A DNA stretch of 64,000 nt from SIG440 sp045586925 (lineage in GTDB: Bacteria; Bacillota; Clostridia; Monoglobales; Monoglobaceae), in assembly GCA_045586925.1 (NCBI GenBank), contig JAZNBG010000035.1:1-64000 (forward strand), given 5' to 3'. Both the position numbers and the translations under genes were made by a program. Below are positions 53,848-62,103 of this stretch, piece by piece; positions within the stretch are counted from its first letter, which is position 1, and each line of letters begins with the position of its first letter. The notes under the pieces were generated by a model. The model ran no database searches and was not told the DNA's origin. It worked only from the letters and a program-made list of their open reading frames with translations.

Positions 53848-54861
53848 ATGAATAACGAAAGATTAGACCGAAAACAAAGAAAAGTACGAAAAAAGAGATT
53901 GTTTATGGTTAAGGTAATTGCATTCATTCTTTTTATCGTTATAGTTTTTATTGCAGGATTTTACTTTGGTAAAACATATAGCTCTAAAAGCATTCCAGTA
54001 GCAAATTTTGACAATGAATATTCTGAGGAAAAGAGCAAATTAACTGATAATTCCGATGAATTTGATAAATTAAACATTTTAAAGACGGATTTAGTTAGTA
54101 TTATGAATAACAAATATCCTACTGTAGATTTGTCCTTTGCAATCAAAAATCTTGATACGGGTGCTATGGTAGTACATAATAACAAAAAAATGAATAGTGC
54201 AAGCATAATTAAATTATTCATTTTAGAAACTGTATATAATGAAATTATTCAAGGTAAGTATGTGCTTTCCGAGGAACGAGAAAAAGAATTGGAAAAAATG
54301 ATTACGGAAAGTGATAATAACGCTGCCAACAACTTTATAGATGACTTTGGTGGACAAAATGAAAAGCGTAAGGTTGATGAAACTAATTTAATTAATAAAA
54401 CAATAAAAGAAAAAGGATATTTGTTTACTGAATTAAATCGAAAAATGCATGATAAAACACCACCAGAAGGTCCGTCGGGATATCAGAATTATACCTGTGT
54501 CGAAGATGTATGTAAATTCTTAGAAGGAATATACAACAAAACTCTTTTTGAAGAACCATACAATACATATGCTTTAAATTTAATGAAAAATCAAAAAAGA
54601 AGAGCCAAAATCCCTGCTATGATAACAGACGAATATAACGATGTTATAGTTGCAAATAAAACTGGTGAGTTGTCCCAGGTGGAAAATGATGCAGCAATAA
54701 TAATGAGTGATGATTTTAACATTATATTTGTGGTATTAACTGATAACATACCATTCAAGGCGGATGGTACAACTGATTATGATTTAAAAGAAGAAGTTCA
54801 AAAAACCATTTCTAAACTAGGGTTAAAGGTTGTTGAATTTTATAATGCAAATCAGTTTTAA
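53848..54861 (+). CDS. Membrane-anchored serine beta-lactamase-fold protein
   Basis: A 337-residue protein. A basic N-terminus and one membrane helix (about 18-42) put a class-A beta-lactamase-fold domain outside the cell. The catalytic motifs look intact: Ser-x-x-Lys in SASIIKLFIL (about 110), Ser-Asp-Asn in TESDNNAAN (about 152) and Lys-Thr-Gly in VANKTGELS (about 270). It could be a beta-lactamase, a D,D-peptidase or a penicillin-binding sensor. It lies 9 bp after its degenerate paralogue. Confidence 0.8.
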   Translation: MNNERLDRKQRKVRKKRLFMVKVIAFILFIVIVFIAGFYFGKTYSSKSIPVANFDNEYSEEKSKLTDNSDEFDKLNILKTDLVSIMNNKYPTVDLSFAIKNLDTGAMVVHNNKKMNSASIIKLFILETVYNEIIQGKYVLSEEREKELEKMITESDNNAANNFIDDFGGQNEKRKVDETNLINKTIKEKGYLFTELNRKMHDKTPPEGPSGYQNYTCVEDVCKFLEGIYNKTLFEEPYNTYALNLMKNQKRRAKIPAMITDEYNDVIVANKTGELSQVENDAAIIMSDDFNIIFVVLTDNIPFKADGTTDYDLKEEVQKTISKLGLKVVEFYNANQF

Positions 54862-54934
54862 GCTTAAAACGCAACTTGACAAAAAATTAGTTCTGACAAC
54901 AAAACAAAATATATAAAACAAAGGAGAATAAATT

Positions 54935-56392
54935 ATGCAATGTCCAAAATGTGGAAAAGAGAATGCAGACAAAATGAAATTTTGTAGTCAATGCGGAAGC
55001 CCATTGGCTGACAATGAACAAAGAAAAGATGAAAGTACAGTGGTAGCTGGTGAAACAATATCGTCAAATGCATCATATACAAAACCTAAAAATTCAGTTG
55101 ATGAAAATGTTAAAAGATCAAAAATTTATTCATACTTCTATGGTTCAAACACTGTTTTTCAGCAGTTTATAATCATATTAGGTGTTTTCTGTCTTATGAT
55201 GATTAATGTTGCTAATGTAGCACAATATGCAAAGTACAACTCTATGCAAGAGAAGTATTATGAGTTGCGAGAAGAAGTATCAATGGCTGAAAGCGAGTAT
55301 GAAGAGCTCTACTATGAATATAGATATGACTTTGATGTTGACCGATATGAGGCTGTTTCAGTTACAAAAGACGAAAAAGATTATGATGAAAAAGTTGAAT
55401 ATAATAAAGCTTTAGAAAAATATGAAAAAGCTAATGAAAAATGTGAACAGTATTCAGAAAAAATGAACAATGCACATTCTTCAACACCGTTTATGGAAAC
55501 TGTTTTCAAATTTCTAGGATATATAGCAATTTTAGTTGGTGTTATTTGGTTTATTTATAAAAAAATCACTTTTGATAAAAGTGGAGAATATGTATATGAT
55601 CAAGAATTGAAAGATAAAATTGAAGAAGCAAAACAAAAAGGAATGGACAAGCTTAACATTATTTCTGAGCAAATTGAGAAGGTAGAACCGGTTGTACTTA
55701 ACGGTATTGCTCATGTTGATAATGATTTAGTGTCAGCAATATCCATAGGTAAGCTCGGCGCGTTATTCCAAACTTTGTTCAAGTTTATTTTGTCCTTTGA
55801 TAAGATAATTATAGGATTAATAGGTTCGTCTATTTTAACTACAATAAGTACATTTTTAGTTTCTAAAAATGTGCCGTTTATAATTGTATTTTTGCTGGTA
55901 TTTGGCGGTATAGGATATTTAGGATGTCTCGTATATAAAAAGTATGAAATTGATTCCTACATAAAGCCTAAAACCATTGAAAGATTAAATAAATTTGCAC
56001 CGCACTACATTGAAAGAGTAGGTAGTGATGACAGATTAAGAGTATCCCTTCCTGCTATTACGGTTTATATGTTTGGTGACGACCAGTTGTATATGTACTA
56101 TCAGTATTTGGATATTGTAACTGGTAAAATATTCTGCGAAGGTGTTCATGAATACTTCTATGAGGATATCGTGGGTGTTACCTCTGCTCAGGAAACTAAA
56201 AAGACATATAAACGCTATGGATTTATGAATCTCTTCTTGAGAAGCATTGATTATCTTAAAGAACATATTACAGTGGTTTCAAGCGGATGCATGCATAAGG
56301 AATCATATGTTGTTGATATCGGACATTCTCTTCTCGACACACAATTTGTTGGTATGAGAAATCTTATTCGTCAGAAGAAAATGGAAAAGTGA
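54935..56392 (+). CDS. Zinc-ribbon multi-pass membrane protein with coiled coil
   Basis: A 485-residue protein: an N-terminal zinc ribbon (CPKCGKENADKMKFCSQCG, 3-21); a membrane helix (about 75-95); a Glu/Tyr-rich coiled coil (about 100-180); and more membrane helices (about 192-210, 278-300, 308-330). The soluble C-terminal domain (about 340-485) is also found in the next gene (compare QLYMYYQYLD...HEYFYEDIVGVTS). No known family is recognised. Its place in the cluster suggests a secretion or signalling accessory. Confidence 0.6.
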   Translation: MQCPKCGKENADKMKFCSQCGSPLADNEQRKDESTVVAGETISSNASYTKPKNSVDENVKRSKIYSYFYGSNTVFQQFIIILGVFCLMMINVANVAQYAKYNSMQEKYYELREEVSMAESEYEELYYEYRYDFDVDRYEAVSVTKDEKDYDEKVEYNKALEKYEKANEKCEQYSEKMNNAHSSTPFMETVFKFLGYIAILVGVIWFIYKKITFDKSGEYVYDQELKDKIEEAKQKGMDKLNIISEQIEKVEPVVLNGIAHVDNDLVSAISIGKLGALFQTLFKFILSFDKIIIGLIGSSILTTISTFLVSKNVPFIIVFLLVFGGIGYLGCLVYKKYEIDSYIKPKTIERLNKFAPHYIERVGSDDRLRVSLPAITVYMFGDDQLYMYYQYLDIVTGKIFCEGVHEYFYEDIVGVTSAQETKKTYKRYGFMNLFLRSIDYLKEHITVVSSGCMHKESYVVDIGHSLLDTQFVGMRNLIRQKKMEK

Positions 56393-56476
56393 TAAAGAAT
56401 TATTTTAATGTTAACTACTGTGTAATGCCACTACATAGATGTTATATACAAACAACACAAAAGGAGATGTTTAAAC

Positions 56477-57136
56477 ATGGGACTTATTGATGGCGCAGCA
56501 GCTGCAGCTGAATTCGCACAATGGCAAGCACAAAGAAAGAACCTGATGAAAGCGGCTAATCCCACTCAGAAAAAGGCAATTAAATACTTTATTCCTGAAC
56601 CAGGATGCAAAGGTCTTTTTGACAAAGTATCAGACGAAGAATATGATGAAATCGTAAAGGGTATGGTTAAGTCAAGCAATTCTTATCAGAGAGCTCTTGA
56701 CAAAATCGGTCTTGATGAAAGCGAACTTAAAGAGATTCCTCCGGTTACATTATACGGATACGAAGAAGGCAAGAATAGCTTTTCAAAAACAAATATAGAT
56801 GGAACATACAGAACTAACCTTTACTCCATCACACACTTGTTCTTCTCTGCTACACAGGTTTATATGTATCAGCTCGTTTTAAATACAATGAAGAATGACC
56901 GCAAGGAAAGAACTGAAGAATATTTCTATAAGGATATTACAAACTTCTCAACTCTTTCCGATACTGTTGAGTCTATTACTTTCAAGGGCTGTCAGAATAC
57001 AGTGCAGAAAGTATCTGTTGAAGTACAGAAATTCTCTCTTATCGTACCTGGCGACAAATTCACTTGTGCTACATACGGTGATATCGATCAGCAGGTAAGA
57101 GCAATGAAAAATAAGCTTAGAGAAAAGAAACAATAA
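56477..57136 (+). CDS. Soluble protein sharing a domain with the preceding membrane protein
   Basis: A 219-residue cytoplasmic protein. An Ala/Gln-rich helical start (AAAAAEFAQWQAQRKNLM) precedes a C-terminal domain (about 85-219) whose core (QVYMYQLVLN...EEYFYKDITNFST) matches the membrane protein at 54935. Codon use is less AT-rich and closer to the host's highly expressed genes than that of its neighbours. Function unknown. It is followed by a short GC-rich palindrome (57143-57155, GCGTGCACGC). Confidence 0.55.
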   Translation: MGLIDGAAAAAEFAQWQAQRKNLMKAANPTQKKAIKYFIPEPGCKGLFDKVSDEEYDEIVKGMVKSSNSYQRALDKIGLDESELKEIPPVTLYGYEEGKNSFSKTNIDGTYRTNLYSITHLFFSATQVYMYQLVLNTMKNDRKERTEEYFYKDITNFSTLSDTVESITFKGCQNTVQKVSVEVQKFSLIVPGDKFTCATYGDIDQQVRAMKNKLREKKQ

Positions 57137-57218
57137 TTAGTTATAGCGTGCACGCTAAAGGTAATTATAGGTGATATAGGTGGCATCTGTATCACCTTTT
57201 TTCTTAAAGGATGGTCAC

Positions 57219-57710
57219 ATGTTTAGAAAGAAAAAAGAATTTGTTGAGTATCACAAATATAAAGTTGTGAAAGAAAAAAAGATAGTAAGAAAAGAAGAAA
57301 TATATCCTGAAACACATCAAAAATTGGTAAGACCTAAAATAAACTACCTTAGTGTCTGTTTGAAAATAGCATTTAGTCTAGTTGTAAATCTTTTAATAAT
57401 GATGTTGATTTTTGATTTGATTACAAGGAAAGCGTCAATAACACACGAATGGATTTGGCGTGTTTTGACTTTTGTTTTTCTACAGGTGATAACAATTATA
57501 ATTAGCTTAAAAAGAATTGTGATTTTTATAATTAGATTGTATCAAAGGTATGCTCCGTATGAGGTAAGATCAACTTGTTTGTTTGTACCTAATTGTTCGG
57601 AATATATGGTTTTGGCAATTGAAAAATATGGTTTAATTAAAGGAATTAAAATGGGGCTAGCACGATTTAATCGATGTAAACCTCCATATGGCGGAGTAGA
57701 TTATCCATAA
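57219..57710 (+). CDS. Membrane protein with C-terminal YidD-like domain
   Basis: A 163-residue protein. A charged start (FRKKKEFVEYHKYKVV) precedes two membrane helices (about 50-72 and 80-103). A YidD (membrane insertion efficiency factor) signature forms the end: YQRYAP, CLFVPNCSEYMVLAIEKYG and RFNRCKPPYGG. Normal YidD is about 70-85 residues with one amphipathic helix, so this is a fusion with an extra membrane anchor. It may aid insertion of the cluster's membrane proteins. ATG 57219 follows AAAGGA. Confidence 0.75.
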   Translation: MFRKKKEFVEYHKYKVVKEKKIVRKEEIYPETHQKLVRPKINYLSVCLKIAFSLVVNLLIMMLIFDLITRKASITHEWIWRVLTFVFLQVITIIISLKRIVIFIIRLYQRYAPYEVRSTCLFVPNCSEYMVLAIEKYGLIKGIKMGLARFNRCKPPYGGVDYP

Positions 57711-57732
57711 TAAAAAAGAGAGGAGAATATGT

Positions 57733-57972
57733 ATGAATCTTATAGTTGCAATCGGAGGAGTAATTTTAAGTCTGATAATAAATTTCTTACCTACTATAAT
57801 TGCTTTTGTAAAAGGAAGTTATAAAAAAATTAATGTTTTATTATTAAATGGCATTCCATATGCTTTGTCTGTTGTGTTGATTTTTATTTCGATCCCTGTA
57901 CTGAACCCAATAATTGCTTTAATAAATATTGTTTCATGGGTTGCAGCTTTAATAATGGCTTTGAAAAATTAG
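57733..57972 (+). CDS. Small membrane protein resembling superinfection-immunity (Imm) proteins
   Basis: A 79-residue protein with two to three membrane helices. It contains INFLPTIIAFVKGSYKK and ends SWVAALIMALKN, a pattern seen in the phage T4 Imm-like family (a FLPTI...G..K motif between helices). Imm blocks DNA entry of related phages. Here it could protect the element from a sibling, or be an immunity protein for a membrane-acting type VII effector. It is the last gene of the cluster. RBS AGAGGAG. Confidence 0.5.
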   Translation: MNLIVAIGGVILSLIINFLPTIIAFVKGSYKKINVLLLNGIPYALSVVLIFISIPVLNPIIALINIVSWVAALIMALKN

Positions 57973-58043
57973 AGGTTTTTTATACATAAGAACAATAAAA
58001 GAATATTATTTTAAAAAATTAATAAAAAAAACAACTCCACCTA

Positions 58044-58072
58044 TTGTAAAGATAAAAATGATGTGTTAAAAT
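58044..58072 (+). promoter_or_regulatory. Promoter of candidate ncRNA unit 1
   Basis: TTGTAA (58044-58049), a 17-bp spacer and TAAAAT (58067-58072). The same layout recurs at 58354-58382. Confidence 0.6.
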
Positions 58073-58078
58073 ATGCTT

Positions 58079-58268
58079 GTAAAAACTCATGATGAGTTTC
58101 AGGTAAGAAGATTACACAGGTAAGAAGTTAAGCAGGTTTAAGATGTTACTCAAAGGGACAAGTCTGCCCTTTTGCAGAAAACGCACCTGTGATTGTCATA
58201 AGTGGAAACAAAAAGAAAGCAAACGCAAGTAATGAACCTACGGGGGATTTCGGTGTTTGCTTTTATTT
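58079..58268 (+). ncRNA. Candidate ncRNA unit 1
   Basis: About 190 nt with no supported ORF. After the promoter it has GGTAAGAAGATTACACAGG and GGTAAGAAGTTAAGCAGG, the GGGACAAGTCTGCCC motif (58155-58169) and a terminator (AAAGCAAAC / GTTTGCTTTT, 58216-58268). A second unit with the same order follows. I do not recognise the RNA family. Confidence 0.5.
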
Positions 58269-58353
58269 TATCAAGTAGTAGAAAATAAAAATGCTTCGAG
58301 TATAGAAAAAACATTGAAAAAGTGAAACGATATGTTTATTTTCCCTCCAGGTA

Positions 58354-58382
58354 TTGTAAATCAGGAAATAATAATGTAAAAT
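58354..58382 (+). promoter_or_regulatory. Promoter of candidate ncRNA unit 2
   Basis: TTGTAA (58354-58359), a 17-bp spacer and TAAAAT (58377-58382). Confidence 0.6.
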
Positions 58383-58388
58383 GTACTT

Positions 58389-58595
58389 GTAAAAATGGTA
58401 AGCAGTTACACGGGTAAGCAGTTAAGCAGGTTAGCATAAAAATTGTTGGCGGGATAAGTCTGTCCGTTTTTAGCTATCTGCTTTAATGGAAAGTGTGAAA
58501 AGCATTATCCAATTTTACGGAGATTAAAATTATATAGGCGGTAACAAAGAATGTAGAAACTATCCTATGGGATAAGACTGCATTCTTTTTGTTTT
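58389..58595 (+). ncRNA. Candidate ncRNA unit 2
   Basis: A diverged copy of unit 1: GGTAAGCAGTTACACGG and GGTAAGCAGTTAAGCAGG, then GGGATAAGTCTGTCC (58451-58465) and GGGATAAGACTGCAT (58569-58583). It ends in a terminator stem AAAGAATG / CATTCTTT with a T run (58546-58595). Confidence 0.5.
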
Positions 58596-59090
58596 TAGAA
58601 GATAGATTTATCGGTTAGGAATAAAAGTTTTTATGAAGTCCTATACGGCACTTTTTACACTGTCTTGTAAAAGGATGTACGGACACAAAGATGTTTTGGT
58701 TGGAGAAACAAAAATGCAGAGTTTGCCATCGGATTTGTACGCATAGACTTTAAAAAATCCGTAGAGGTTGGACAGAACCTTGACATAGTAGCGGCTGTGA
58801 AAATATTAAATTACATATGTCACCGCTATGACATATTTCAGCATCGGCATAAATATATGCACCTGAGTTTAGCAGGGATGCTACCGCAGGAGAGTTTCTC
58901 CAACTACCTTTTGCGGGAATATTACTAACCGAGCAATATGCTTTAGATAAAATGGAGACAGGAACAAAGAAAACGTCTCAAAATACTGCAAATACTGGGT
59001 TTCTCACACAGTCATACCGGGAAACACAGAGGTAACGAGGTGAAATTCCAACGGGATAGGTATGCCCTATGCTGAGGAAAGGACATTACA
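58596..59090 (+). other. Non-coding leader upstream of the tyrosine integrase
   Basis: About 500 bp without a supported gene. It ends with a fourth copy of the GGGATAGGTATGCCC motif (59053-59067), just before the integrase RBS (GAGGAAAGG). An imperfect inverted repeat around 58788-58830 (GTAGCGGCTGTGA...TCACCGCTATGAC) is visible. It may be integrase regulatory or arm-binding sequence. Confidence 0.4.
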
Positions 59091-59951
59091 ATGTGTAAAA
59101 ACATATACAAGAACTTGGAAATACAGTACAAGAAATTATTCCGCCATTTAAAGGTCGGAAGTTTCAAAACAAGAGAACGTTACGGAAAGGCGTTTAAGCG
59201 ATTCATGGTATTTTTGGCAAGAGAATATCATTTGCAAAAGTTGGCAAACATTTCAGAAAAGCATATATACGCTTATGTAAGCTATATGCAAAATAAAGGT
59301 TTGTCTGCCTCAACAATAAAGACCGAGCTTGCGGCAATACGATTTTTCCACGACAGTATGCCGTACACAAGAAGCACCTTGCCGACAAATGATGAACTCG
59401 AACTTGAAAAACGTAATTTCGGCGGAGTTGACAGAACTTGGTCCGAAATAGAGTTTGCAAAAATGCTTGCAGCATCAGTGATGGGAGAATATCCGGAGTA
59501 TTCGGGAATGCTTTACCTTGGAAGATATGCCGGACTTCGTTTGGAAGAATGTTTCCGCATTGACACCAACGATGCTAAAAATGCTCTTGAAACGGGACAG
59601 CTACTGGTTAAAGGCAAAGGTGGACTCACAAGGTATGTACCGATTTGCTATCAACTTGAGATTGTATTTCGTGATATGTTAAAGATTACACCTATCGGAC
59701 AAAAGCTATTTGTAAGACCGTATGACAAGACACATCTTGCAATGAAGCGTTTGCAAAATTTTATTGCATACCACAGAAAAGAGTTTACTGAAAACAGAAT
59801 TACCTTTCATGGACTTCGACATACATATGCTCACGAACAGTATGAGAAGTTCATAAAAGAAGGTTGTTCGGAATTTGATGCCCGAAAAAAGGTATCGGAG
59901 CTGCTCGGTCATCATCGTGATGATGTAACGAGAATATATTTAGCCGAATAA
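59091..59951 (+). CDS. Tyrosine recombinase/integrase 2
   Basis: A 286-residue integrase with an N-terminal core-binding domain (1-105). The catalytic domain has Arg in GRYAGLRLEECFRI, His-x-x-Arg in FHGLRHTYAHEQYEK, His in LLGHHRDDVTRIYLAE and the Tyr nucleophile in the same motif. It differs clearly from the one at 36054. Its own attachment sites are not evident, and the junctions of the whole element fit the serine recombinase better. It may be left from an earlier element, or act on the repeated motifs upstream. Confidence 0.85.
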   Translation: MCKNIYKNLEIQYKKLFRHLKVGSFKTRERYGKAFKRFMVFLAREYHLQKLANISEKHIYAYVSYMQNKGLSASTIKTELAAIRFFHDSMPYTRSTLPTNDELELEKRNFGGVDRTWSEIEFAKMLAASVMGEYPEYSGMLYLGRYAGLRLEECFRIDTNDAKNALETGQLLVKGKGGLTRYVPICYQLEIVFRDMLKITPIGQKLFVRPYDKTHLAMKRLQNFIAYHRKEFTENRITFHGLRHTYAHEQYEKFIKEGCSEFDARKKVSELLGHHRDDVTRIYLAE

Positions 59952-59998
59952 AAATTTGAATATTTGGAAATTATTAGATATAGCGAAAGGAGCTTTGT

Positions 59999-60205
59999 AT
60001 GATAAGTACTTCTGATATCGATAATTTCGTAGATTTGAAAAATTTGGCTATTGATAAAACAAAACCAATTGAGGAGCGGCTAAAGCAATTTATCACGGAT
60101 GTAAAAAATCCGTATATGGTAAGAGTTGGCGATACACTGGTACGAATAGAATTTACCGGTGGAAGAAACTTTTCAGATGCTTTAACTGCAGCTTTCGGTG
60201 CATAA
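59999..60205 (+). CDS. Small protein preceding the large serine recombinase
   Basis: A 68-residue protein with an acidic N-terminal half and a C-terminal half that reads as beta strands (VKNPYMVRVGDTLVRIEF). I do not recognise a named domain. It has a strong RBS (GAAAGGAG) and sits 108 bp before the recombinase gene, so it may be a directionality or accessory factor. That role is inferred from position only. Confidence 0.5.
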   Translation: MISTSDIDNFVDLKNLAIDKTKPIEERLKQFITDVKNPYMVRVGDTLVRIEFTGGRNFSDALTAAFGA

Positions 60206-60313
60206 GTGGAAATTTCATAATATTTCCTCTTGAAGTTTAGGCGGCGGTATGATATAATTTTTAATGTAGAGATTAGCATATCGCCGTCAAAATAAAAGAC
60301 GGAGGTACGCGAT

Positions 60314-61996
60314 ATGACAAATACAAAATATGCGATGTACTTAGAGCAGCCTCCAGTATTTAAAATACAGTGGAGAGCTGCTCTTTATATAAGACTTTCA
60401 AAAGAAGATGGCGACAAAGGAGAAAGTAACTCTGTAACATCGCAGAGAGAAATATTAAAAGAATTCTTAAAGCTTCGCCCTGACATTGAACTCTATGACA
60501 TTTATGTAGATGATGGTTGGTCGGGTACAAACTTTGACAGACCTGATTTTACACGAATGATGGAAGATATTTATTCCGGCAATGTAAATTGTGTTATAGT
60601 AAAGGATTTATCGAGATTCGGAAGAAACTATACTGATAGCGGAAATTATCTTGACAATGTGTTTGTGAGGCTCAGAGTTCGTTTTATTGCACTTAATAAC
60701 GGTGTTGATACCGCATCAAACAATATGAACGCTGCAACACAGTGTATTTCTGTAGGTGTTACTAATGTTATCAACGAAAGTGTTGCCGCAACAACTTCGG
60801 TGAATGTTCGCGGAACACTGAATGTAAACCGTGCTCAAGGTAAATTTATAGGTTCTTTTCCAACATACGGATATTTAAAAGATCCTAATGACCATCATAA
60901 ACTTATTGTTGATGAAGAAGTTGCGCCTGTTATTCGGTCAATATTTGAACGATTTGTTGCAGGTAAAAGTATAATCGGCATTGCAAAGGAACTAAACGAA
61001 GAAGGTATTCCTAATCCTTCAATGTATAAGAAACTTAAAGGTTTTAATTATAGACATCCCGTAGGAAAAAGCAATGACGGATTATGGCCGGACAGTTCTG
61101 TGCGAAGAATACTGCGAAATGAAATGTATATCGGCAATATGGTGCAAGGTAAAAATACAACAATAAGTTATAAGATTAAGCAATGCAGGCCAATTCCTAA
61201 AGAGGATTGGATTATTGTTGAAAACACTCACGAGGCTATTGTAAGTAAAGAGATATTTGAAAAAGCACAGTCTCTTTTCAACAAAAACATACGAGTCGCA
61301 CCACAGAAAAAAGAAGTAGATTTATTTTCTGGTTTTGTTCGCTGTGCTGATTGTCATAGAACTATGAATAAGAAAACCAATGTCCATTCTTATGCAACAT
61401 ATCATTATTATCGTTGTTCTACTGCAAGAAAGATGAAAAAAAGTGCTTGTGGTAATCATACGATAAGAATTGATAAGCTGGAAGAAGCGGTATTAGTTGT
61501 TATTCAGAACATGGTTGATGTGGCAATTGAAATGGATGATATTCTAAAGAGAATCAATTCCAATGGTGAAAGAAAAAAAGAATCCAAACATCTTAAAAAG
61601 GCAATCGAAACACAAACTGCTGAAAGGGATAAATGCAAACGAATGATGGTTGATTTGTATCCTGACTGGAAGAATGGCATTATTACTCAAGAGGAATATT
61701 TAATGTTAAAGCAGGGTATTTCAGAAAAAATAGAAACTCTTGATAAAATGATAGAAAATCTCACCGAAACAGCAAGAAGTTACGAGGAAGGAGTAAATGA
61801 TGAAAATGAATTTATAGCCCATTTCAAGGCTCATGGCAAAATAAAAGCTTTAACCCGAAATCTTCTGCTTGAGTTGGTTGACGAGATTTTAGTTCACGAG
61901 GGCGGAGATATTACCGTGAAATTCAAGTTTAACGATGCCTATAAAGAAGTTATGGAATATATTGAAATGAATAAGGATGTTATTAAGACTGCTTAA
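60314..61996 (+). CDS. Large serine recombinase (site-specific integrase of the element)
   Basis: A 560-residue TndX/PhiC31-type integrase. Its resolvase domain has the Ser nucleophile in LYIRLSKEDG (about 29), DDGWSGTNFDRP and VKDLSRFGRNY. Next are the recombinase domain, a zinc-ribbon domain (FVRCADCHRTM...CSTARKMKKSACG) and a coiled coil (about 400-500) that controls synapsis. It should catalyse both integration into spoVAD and, with a directionality factor, excision. RBS GGAGGTACGCG. It ends 130 bp before the right junction. Confidence 0.93.
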   Translation: MTNTKYAMYLEQPPVFKIQWRAALYIRLSKEDGDKGESNSVTSQREILKEFLKLRPDIELYDIYVDDGWSGTNFDRPDFTRMMEDIYSGNVNCVIVKDLSRFGRNYTDSGNYLDNVFVRLRVRFIALNNGVDTASNNMNAATQCISVGVTNVINESVAATTSVNVRGTLNVNRAQGKFIGSFPTYGYLKDPNDHHKLIVDEEVAPVIRSIFERFVAGKSIIGIAKELNEEGIPNPSMYKKLKGFNYRHPVGKSNDGLWPDSSVRRILRNEMYIGNMVQGKNTTISYKIKQCRPIPKEDWIIVENTHEAIVSKEIFEKAQSLFNKNIRVAPQKKEVDLFSGFVRCADCHRTMNKKTNVHSYATYHYYRCSTARKMKKSACGNHTIRIDKLEEAVLVVIQNMVDVAIEMDDILKRINSNGERKKESKHLKKAIETQTAERDKCKRMMVDLYPDWKNGIITQEEYLMLKQGISEKIETLDKMIENLTETARSYEEGVNDENEFIAHFKAHGKIKALTRNLLLELVDEILVHEGGDITVKFKFNDAYKEVMEYIEMNKDVIKTA

Positions 61997-62001
61997 ACAA
62001 A

Positions 62002-62036
62002 AGGCTCCTGCAGGTATAATAAAATGCAGGAGTCTT
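62002..62036 (+). terminator. Terminator after the large serine recombinase
   Basis: Stem AGGCTCCTGCA / TGCAGGAGTCTT with one mismatch. Confidence 0.7.
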
Positions 62037-62103
62037 ACTTTGTGAATTTTCACATAAAAACACACGTAGAATTATAGAAAACAAACAAAAATAAAAAATT
62101 TAT

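Noticed and set aside
58079..58595. CRISPR array or tracrRNA-like locus
   Set aside because: The repeats are only two to four, are imperfect, lack regular spacers, and no cas genes are present.
59091..59951. Tyrosine integrase as the enzyme that inserted the whole element
   Set aside because: The junctions share only CCTG and have the inverted-repeat attP form of serine integrases. Tyrosine integrases normally leave longer identical cores and lie next to their att site; the serine recombinase does lie next to attR.
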